A stretch of DNA of 9,827 bases from Bacteroidia bacterium (GTDB taxonomy: Bacteria > Bacteroidota > Bacteroidia > Flavobacteriales > NORP286), in contig JAESTI010000438.1 in the NCBI GenBank assembly GCA_016763665.1, positions 1 to 9,827 of the forward strand, in the 5' to 3' direction. Positions 4,971-9,827 of the stretch are shown piece by piece (the stretch's first letter is position 1; every line of letters begins with the position of its first letter). The position numbers were made by a program, and so were the translations under genes. The notes under the pieces were generated by a model. It saw only the letters and a list, made by a program, of their open reading frames with translations, ran no database searches and was not told the origin of the DNA.

Positions 4971-6853
4971 TCAATTTGGGGGTCAGAACAGAGTATTCAT
5001 TTCGCCAGACCTACGGTCATTTGAAAGATTTATTACCATTTTGTCCCGGTCAAGCGATCGGAATCGCTGACTTTAATAATACCTATGCTCACGTAAAACT
5101 TGAACAACTGGTCAAGGATAAAGATATCAAGCCAATCTATGGGATCAGGCTTGAAGTTTTGAAAGATCCAGAAGCGCGCGTCCGTGGTATTTTTGGCCCC
5201 ACTTATGTGTTTTTTGCGAAGAATCAACAAGGTTTATACGAACTCAATCGATTAGTCACCATGGCATGGAAAAAGTTTTACTACCGGCCAATGATCGGTT
5301 TATCTGATATTGATGCATTGTCAGATAATGTTATTGTGATTGCTGAAAATATCGAGACCCTAGACTCGAGAATTGATTATATTGCACTGACAACTTCTAC
5401 GCATAAAATGATTGCATCAATTGACTTACCAAAAGTCTATCTCCAAAATAATTTTTTCAACACCCCAGAAGATAAAGAAGTCTATCAAATAGTGGCAGGT
5501 TTTCAAAAAAGAGGCGATGGATATACCTATAAATTTGAAAACAGAACCACCCCGCAACATATATTATCGTTAGATGAATTTGACTACTTGTGGGATTGTC
5601 CAGATGCAGAACTTAATACCCATAAGATAGCTGACGAATGCAATGTGGTGCTGCCAAAAGCCCCTATTATCAAGTATGAGGGGAGTAAAACTATAGAATC
5701 AATATGTGAATCAGGCGCCATCCTGAGAGGCGTTGATATTGATAATCCTGGCGAATACAAAGACCGCTATTTACGTGAATTAAATATCATAAAAGAAAAG
5801 GCATTTGGGGATTATTTCTTGATTGTATATGACGTGGTTATCTACGCCAAAAAAACCATGTTAGTCGGACCGTCCCGTGGTTGTTTTTCTCCAAATTCTT
5901 TAGTCAGGATGGCATCAGGCAAACGAAAGGCAATACAGGATGTGATTATTGGAAACCATGTTTTCGATTCGTATGGAGTAAGACGAAGAGTTAACGATGT
6001 GTTTTCGTATGATCTTGTTAAGGAAGAAATGGTAGAAATAGAACTTGAAGATGGAACCATTTTAAAATGCACTCTTGATCATAAAATAATGACTAAAAAT
6101 GGATGGATCAAAGCTGGCGATCTAACAAGTTCCGATAGTGTATATTCAATTAGTGAACTAGGGAACGAATATCCTATGTGGTTATCCAAAATGATATCCC
6201 TTGGTTGGCCGTATGACTTAGCGATAAAATGGAAGGAGTTAAATTATATAGATTTTTCAGACATTTCACGACTCGATAAACCATCGAAAAAATTTGTAAA
6301 ATTAGAATGCAAAATATGCGACATGACGAAATTAGTACAACATAGAAAGTTAGTAAGTCGAAAATATTTACCAAATTCTCAATTATGCGCTGATTGTATA
6401 AATAAAGTAACTCATAGTCTAAACGAAGTTCGATTATCAAATTCAAAATCCCAACTGATAGCACAAAATAAACCAGAACAAAGGGCTCTAAATTCAATAA
6501 CTGTTAGATTTTCAAAAAAAGGATTGAAAAAACATTTCGATGAATACTATATCACCCAAACATATAGAAATTTATTTCACGAGATGTATGAAAATAAATG
6601 TCAATTATGCAATGAATCCAGTTATTTAATTCATCATATCTCGCCAAATGGGGCATCCTCTCCAGATAATCTAATCCCGTTGTGTAATGCATGCCACACT
6701 GGAATTCATAACTTCCAGCATATTCGAATAAAATGGATTTTTCAAATGTACGAATTAAAAATCATCGTGTTGACAAAATTAGAGTATGAAAATGCTAAAA
6801 TTGAAAAAAGTGAAATCTATAAAACGATTCAATTATTCTGGCAAAGTTTATGA
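4943..6853 (+). CDS. dnaE: DNA polymerase III alpha subunit (DnaE-type), N-terminal extein plus N-terminal part of intein 1
   Basis: Residues 1-313 are the N-terminal part of a DnaE-type replicative polymerase: a PHP domain (NLGVRTEYSF, then GIADFNNTYAHVKL and IKPIYGI) and the start of the polymerase core (GDYFLIVYDVV, then VGPSRG). The usual His-rich metal motif of PHP (H-L-H-V-H-type) reads N-L-G-V-R, so this site is probably dead. At Cys314 intein 1 begins, and the frame ends at 6853 within it, after the HNH domain, followed only by out-of-frame sequence (about SEIYKTIQLFWQSL). The protein therefore cannot by itself contain the palm catalytic residues. ATG 4943 has no ribosome binding site; GTG 4967 overlaps the exonuclease stop as GTGA and would put the start closer to where DnaE proteins usually begin. 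It must be joined to the product of the next ORF to make a polymerase, by trans-splicing, frameshifting or correction of an indel. Confidence 0.88.
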   Translation: MDERQRPSVINLGVRTEYSFRQTYGHLKDLLPFCPGQAIGIADFNNTYAHVKLEQLVKDKDIKPIYGIRLEVLKDPEARVRGIFGPTYVFFAKNQQGLYELNRLVTMAWKKFYYRPMIGLSDIDALSDNVIVIAENIETLDSRIDYIALTTSTHKMIASIDLPKVYLQNNFFNTPEDKEVYQIVAGFQKRGDGYTYKFENRTTPQHILSLDEFDYLWDCPDAELNTHKIADECNVVLPKAPIIKYEGSKTIESICESGAILRGVDIDNPGEYKDRYLRELNIIKEKAFGDYFLIVYDVVIYAKKTMLVGPSRGCFSPNSLVRMASGKRKAIQDVIIGNHVFDSYGVRRRVNDVFSYDLVKEEMVEIELEDGTILKCTLDHKIMTKNGWIKAGDLTSSDSVYSISELGNEYPMWLSKMISLGWPYDLAIKWKELNYIDFSDISRLDKPSKKFVKLECKICDMTKLVQHRKLVSRKYLPNSQLCADCINKVTHSLNEVRLSNSKSQLIAQNKPEQRALNSITVRFSKKGLKKHFDEYYITQTYRNLFHEMYENKCQLCNESSYLIHHISPNGASSPDNLIPLCNACHTGIHNFQHIRIKWIFQMYELKIIVLTKLEYENAKIEKSEIYKTIQLFWQSL

Positions 6854-6908
6854 TTTAAGTATCGACAACACACATACTTATAACATCAATGATATATCAG
6901 TGCATAAT
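5882..6908 (+). mobile_element. intein 1 with HNH endonuclease, split between two reading frames
   Basis: Intein 1 interrupts the conserved alpha motif GPSRG/SSAGSL. Block A is CFSPNSLV with Cys1. Block B is TLDHKIMTKNGW, with Thr64 and His67 of the intein. The end is VYDLSIDNTHTYN...VHN followed by Ser+1, a class-1 splicing set. Between them lie a CxxC...CxxC zinc ribbon (intein residues 143, 146, 169, 172) and an HNH endonuclease: CQLC (240-243), HH (251-252), Asn263, then CNACHTGIH (268-276). The total of 1027 bases is not a multiple of three. The first 323 residues are in the frame of the upstream ORF; the last 41 are in the frame of the downstream ORF, starting at ATG 6786. The central region is AT-richer by eye than the exteins, in line with a transferred element. 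Confidence 0.9.
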
Positions 6909-9635
6909 TCATCTGCCGGATCTCTTATCTGTTATCTAATGCAAATTACAGAGGTTGACCCCCTCGAACACGGATTATTATTTGAACGTTTTATCGATCT
7001 TAACCGAGCTGATTTGCCCGACATTGACATAGATTTCCCTGACGACAAAAGAATAGGCATCATTAAATATCTATTTAAAAAATATGGTGCTGACAATGTT
7101 TGTTATATCTCAAACATCAACCAATACAAAGCGAGATCAGCGATAAATGACACGGGTATCGCGTTAGGCATGCCAAGGGCTGCGGTTCAAAATCTTAAAG
7201 ATGCAATTGTCGACCGTGGTATGGGAGATGCAAGAGCGGAAGTATCAATAAAAGATACGTTGGAAACGACAGATATAGGTAAAGATTTCGTCAATAAATA
7301 TCCTAATATCGTATTAGCCGAACGCATTCAAATGCACACAACGCACGCAGGAAAACACGCGGCGGGTATTATTGTTTGTAATGAAGATATTAACCAATTC
7401 GGCGGCATCAATGATCGTGAAGGTTCAGTCATGCTGAATAAATCAGGCGCTGAGTATTTAGGTTTACTTAAGATTGATTGTCTATCTTTGCGAACACTAA
7501 CAGTTATACAAGATTGTGCTGATCAGATTGGTATGGCTTATTCTGATTTTTATAGTTTGCCCACTGACGATGCGAAAAGTTATCAAGTCTTTAAACACAT
7601 GAATTTAGGGGGTATTTTTCAATTTGAAGGTCAGGCAATGCGTATGCTTTGCGAGTCGATGGGGGTGGAAAACTTTGATGATATTGTTTCAATAACAGCG
7701 TTAGCGAGACCTGGCCCCTTACATTCTGGCGGCGCAACAACTTTTGCTGAACGTCGCACAGGAAGACAAGCGATAGAATATACTAGCAATCACCCCATTT
7801 ATATCAAACACACGAAAGACACTTTTGGCGTTATTATTTATCAGGAACAATTGATGTTCCTCTGTCGCGAAATGGGAAACATGTCATGGGAAGAAGTTTC
7901 ACAAATTCGCAAAGCTGCATCAAAAACGTTAGGTAAGGAATTTTTTGATAAATATAGAGACAGTTTTTTAAAGGGCGCGAAAGAAAACAATGTTCCTGAC
8001 GACGAAGCGATAGAAGTATGGGAAAGTATGCTAACATTTGGTAAATGGGGCATGAATAAGTGCCTGAAATATGACACAAAAATAAGATTAGCGTTTGGAA
8101 ATCAAAAATATGGGAAATATACAGATATAAAAACCCTGTACAATGATTATATCAAACACCCTTCGCCATGGATACGGCAGCAGAAAAACAAAGGCAAAGG
8201 AATGCCGGTTTTGTTGAGTCAATGTGAAGATGATATCGTTAGGCCACAAATGGCGAAAGATATTGTTTTTTCAGGTAACAAAGATTGTTATCGTTATACG
8301 CTATCTGACGGTGAATTTTTTGAATGCCCTGCCGACCATAAATTTTTAATCAATGGGGAATGGAAAAGAATAGGGGATGCTGTTATTAATGATATGATTA
8401 CTTGTGGTGATAAAAAAACTCAAGCAGTCGAACATATGAAACCTAACGTTTATTCTAAAGGTGCGACAGGTTCATATGAGGGACGTGGCTTTCAAAAAGG
8501 AATATATAACCCTGCATATTTGAATGGAAAAACAAAGTGTATCGATGATTTTAGAGAAAAAAATAAGAACAACTCTTGTGAAGACTGTTCTAAAAAAATA
8601 AAACGAATGGAAGCGCACCATAATGATTTTAATTATGGGAATGATAGACCTGACGATCTATCATGGCTTTGTTCTTCATGTCATAAAATAAGACATTATA
8701 AAAAAGAACCTTCGAAAATTCCGTATAGCGCAGGATTCCCGACATACACAAAAACATTAATTAAAATTGAATATGCAGGCAAACACCCCACATATGATAT
8801 TGAAATGCCAGAACACCATAATTTTGTGCTCGCTAGTGGGCCGATCACACACAATAGCCACACGATAGCATACGGTTATATTAGTTATTGGTGCGCATAT
8901 CTTAAAGCTAATCATCCGCTTGAATTCACTGTCGCCAATCTTAGACACCCAAAAGATCAAGAATCGTCCCTGCGTCTACTGAGAGAAGCCGTGCAACAAC
9001 ATGGATTTGAATACAAAGCAATTGACGCAGATAAATCACAACTAAACTGGTCTGTTAGTGATGGTGTGATTTTAGGTGGATTGATGATCATCGATGGAAT
9101 AGGGGAGAAAAAAGCGAAAGCTATTTTGAAAGCGAGAACAGCCGAGGGTAGGTATACGCCATCGTTAGCGAAAACTTTGTTAAACCCTGTGACTCCCTTT
9201 GATACGCTATATCCTGCGTATGATCTATGGGGTCATTTCTACGATGACCCTGACAGTTGGGGCTTGCCTACACGCCCCAATTATATCAGCGAAGTGAAAG
9301 GCGATGGCTCATGGACGTTATGCGCAAAAGTAATCGAAAAAAACTTGCGTGATCTTAATGAATATAACGAGATCTTAAAAAGAGGCGGCGAGATGCTTAA
9401 GGGTAAAAGCCACACCTTAAGATTCATCATTGCCGACGACACGGAACAAATTCATTGCGGTATCAGTCGTTTTAAGTATGACGAACTTGGCGGGGATTAT
9501 TTAGCCGAACAAATCGAAGAAGGGGAGACATGGTTATTGCTTAAGGGAGATACAAGTGCAGGCTGGCGATATTTTCACATCAATACGATTCATATTTTAA
9601 CCGAAGAAAATAGACCCGATGATAAAAGGATATAG
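6786..9635 (+). CDS. dnaE: intein 1 C-terminal part fused to DNA polymerase III alpha catalytic and C-terminal regions, containing intein 2
   Basis: Residues 1-41 (from ATG 6786, or 39 from ATG 6792) are the C-terminal splicing part of intein 1, ending in VHN. Ser42 starts the extein SSAGSLICYLMQITEVDPLEHGLLFERF, a strong DnaE match. The palm triad is visible: Asp81 and Asp83 in PDIDIDF, and Asp231 in LLKIDCLSLRTLTVI. Finger motifs ALARPGPL and GVIIYQEQLM follow. Intein 2 occupies residues 426-690. After it come SHTIAYGYISYWCAYLKANHP, a helix-hairpin-helix (GLMIIDGIGEKKAKAIL, about 764-780) and a C-terminal OB fold (about 876-942). The two exteins of this ORF total 643 residues; with the upstream 313 this gives about 956, somewhat shorter than the roughly 1160 of bacterial DnaE. 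There is no strong ribosome binding site: AGAG at 6781-6784 is seven bases before ATG 6792. The last 17 bases overlap the next gene. Confidence 0.9.
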   Translation: MKMLKLKKVKSIKRFNYSGKVYDLSIDNTHTYNINDISVHNSSAGSLICYLMQITEVDPLEHGLLFERFIDLNRADLPDIDIDFPDDKRIGIIKYLFKKYGADNVCYISNINQYKARSAINDTGIALGMPRAAVQNLKDAIVDRGMGDARAEVSIKDTLETTDIGKDFVNKYPNIVLAERIQMHTTHAGKHAAGIIVCNEDINQFGGINDREGSVMLNKSGAEYLGLLKIDCLSLRTLTVIQDCADQIGMAYSDFYSLPTDDAKSYQVFKHMNLGGIFQFEGQAMRMLCESMGVENFDDIVSITALARPGPLHSGGATTFAERRTGRQAIEYTSNHPIYIKHTKDTFGVIIYQEQLMFLCREMGNMSWEEVSQIRKAASKTLGKEFFDKYRDSFLKGAKENNVPDDEAIEVWESMLTFGKWGMNKCLKYDTKIRLAFGNQKYGKYTDIKTLYNDYIKHPSPWIRQQKNKGKGMPVLLSQCEDDIVRPQMAKDIVFSGNKDCYRYTLSDGEFFECPADHKFLINGEWKRIGDAVINDMITCGDKKTQAVEHMKPNVYSKGATGSYEGRGFQKGIYNPAYLNGKTKCIDDFREKNKNNSCEDCSKKIKRMEAHHNDFNYGNDRPDDLSWLCSSCHKIRHYKKEPSKIPYSAGFPTYTKTLIKIEYAGKHPTYDIEMPEHHNFVLASGPITHNSHTIAYGYISYWCAYLKANHPLEFTVANLRHPKDQESSLRLLREAVQQHGFEYKAIDADKSQLNWSVSDGVILGGLMIIDGIGEKKAKAILKARTAEGRYTPSLAKTLLNPVTPFDTLYPAYDLWGHFYDDPDSWGLPTRPNYISEVKGDGSWTLCAKVIEKNLRDLNEYNEILKRGGEMLKGKSHTLRFIIADDTEQIHCGISRFKYDELGGDYLAEQIEEGETWLLLKGDTSAGWRYFHINTIHILTEENRPDDKRI
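6803..6812 (+). other. A6 run at the frame change in intein 1
   Basis: The run of six A at 6804-6809 lies where the two frames overlap (6783-6850). Removing one A would join the frames smoothly as ...AKIEK-VKSIKRFNYSG.... In the upstream frame the codons are GAA AAA AGT. The Lys tRNA on AAA could re-pair perfectly after a +1 or -2 slip. The AAAAAAG string is not in the phase needed for a standard -1 heptamer here. Confidence 0.5.
8061..8855 (+). mobile_element. intein 2 with HNH endonuclease, in frame (265 aa)
   Basis: Intein 2 interrupts the conserved alpha motif between MNK and SHTIAYGY. Block A is CLKYDTKI with Cys1. Block B is CPADHKFLINGEW, where His93 is kept but the usual Thr three residues before it is Pro. 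The end is HPTYDIEMPEHHNFVLASGPITHN, with Ser+1 after it, so class-1 splicing is expected. The HNH domain is CEDC (173-176), HHND (186-189), DDLSWLC and CSSCHKIRH (204-212), with Asp199 where the middle Asn usually sits. It is in a single frame with both exteins, unlike intein 1. Block A (CLxYDT) and the YDI...HNF end recall the cyanobacterial DnaE intein family, here with the endonuclease still present. Activity of the endonuclease is likely but not shown. Confidence 0.9.
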
Positions 9636-9825
9636 CTGCGCAGTGTTCGACCAACAACAAAGCAGGCAAATTTATTTTGGCATAGGTGTTGAATTTGATA
9701 ATGATAAATTAACGGAAATGGTCTTAGAATTGACTATGATAAAAGGATCTTGGATGGATGGTATTATATTGGAAAAAGAAAACGGAGATTTAGAATTTCA
9801 TATTTTGACCGAGGAAAATAGACCT
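9591..9825 (+). repeat. 27-base direct repeat, diverged only at synonymous sites
   Basis: Copies at 9591-9617 and 9799-9825 match at 24 of 27 bases and both encode HILTEENRP, although in different reading frames of the window. The three differences (TTA/TTG, GAA/GAG, CCC/CCT) are all silent. The first copy ends the polymerase OB fold; the second ends the visible part of the downstream gene. A shorter exact repeat of ATGATAAAAGGA (9619-9630 and 9736-9747) encodes MIKG twice within the downstream gene and may be chance. Confidence 0.7.
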
Positions 9826-9827
9826 GC
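9619..9827 (+). CDS. stand-alone OB-fold-like protein, 3'-partial, paralogue of the polymerase C-terminal domain
   Basis: The ATG at 9619 lies inside the end of the polymerase gene (17-base overlap) and the frame runs off the window after 69 complete codons, starting MIKGYSCAVFDQQQSRQIYF. No ribosome binding site is seen, so translational coupling is likely. The sequence can be aligned by eye with the last 70 residues of the polymerase: QIYFGIGVEFDNDKL against QIHCGISRFKYDEL, a G-x-W step followed by hydrophobic strands, and the identical peptide HILTEENRP. In the polymerase this region fits the OB fold that binds single-stranded DNA in DnaE proteins, so this gene probably encodes a free OB-fold module made by tandem duplication. 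Whether it binds DNA, the polymerase or something else is unknown, and the C-terminus is not visible. Confidence 0.65.
   Translation, partial: MIKGYSCAVFDQQQSRQIYFGIGVEFDNDKLTEMVLELTMIKGSWMDGIILEKENGDLEFHILTEENRP

Noticed and set aside
6174..6497. Open frame of 107 codons on the - strand inside intein 1
   Set aside because: It is a shadow of the well-supported intein coding sequence on the + strand and has no recognisable motif.
6804..6810. AAAAAAG as a dnaX-like -1 frameshift heptamer
   Set aside because: The phase relative to the upstream frame (GAA AAA AGT) is wrong, and a -1 shift would not lead into the downstream frame; +1 or -2 is needed.
7834..8079. Overlapping - strand open frames inside the polymerase
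   Set aside because: They lie opposite conserved DnaE motifs and have no ribosome binding site or protein-like features.
1..9827. tRNA genes, CRISPR arrays, insertion sequences, attachment sites
   Set aside because: None was seen: no cloverleaf-like segment, no regularly spaced repeats, no transposase or integrase motifs.

Overview
The window looks like part of a large, low-GC (mid-30s % by eye) double-stranded DNA phage genome, or a prophage or phage-derived contig. All credible genes lie on the + strand. They are densely packed, with short overlaps, Shine-Dalgarno-like starts and factor-independent terminators, and most small genes have no recognisable function. The recognisable genes are a CobS/MoxR-type AAA+ ATPase and a replication module: a DnaQ-like proofreading exonuclease followed by a DnaE-type DNA polymerase III alpha subunit carrying two inteins. 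I cannot name the host or the species.

Layout. Positions 1-1167 hold the 3' part of the AAA+ ATPase gene, which runs off the left edge and has degenerate Walker motifs. From 1164 to 2424 there is a chain of small genes: a very basic 54-aa ORF, a 74-aa ORF, a protein with a C-N-T-A-A-C-V-A-G-W motif, and an unknown 106-aa protein. The chain ends in a strong terminator at 2434-2482. A second short unit (2549-3206) encodes a putative zinc-binding protein and an unknown 93-aa protein. The gap at 3207-3487 is rich in hairpins. A 287-aa unknown protein follows (3488-4351), closed by another strong terminator at 4367-4408.

The replication module fills 4425-9635. The exonuclease (DEDDh family) overlaps the alpha-subunit gene, so the two are probably translated together as a polymerase/proofreader pair. 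The alpha subunit has a degenerate PHP domain at its N-terminus and is interrupted at two of its most conserved motifs: intein 1 within GPSRG/SSAGSL and intein 2 within MNK/SHTIAYGY. Both inteins have class-1 splicing signatures (Cys1, terminal His-Asn, +1 Ser) and both carry an HNH homing endonuclease. Removing both would leave an alpha subunit of about 956 aa with three visible palm-domain catalytic aspartates, a helix-hairpin-helix and a C-terminal OB fold.

The most notable point is that intein 1 is not in one reading frame. The first ORF ends at 6853 inside the intein, after the HNH domain. The last 41 residues of the intein lie in a different frame at the start of the second ORF, which opens with Met codons at 6786 and 6792. 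The second fragment has the size and Met start of naturally split intein C-fragments, so the polymerase may be made as two polypeptides joined by protein trans-splicing. A single-base indel or slippage at an A6 run (6804-6809) is the main alternative explanation.

At the right edge a further gene begins inside the end of the polymerase gene and runs off the window. It looks like a diverged, stand-alone copy of the polymerase C-terminal OB fold and shares the peptide HILTEENRP with it.
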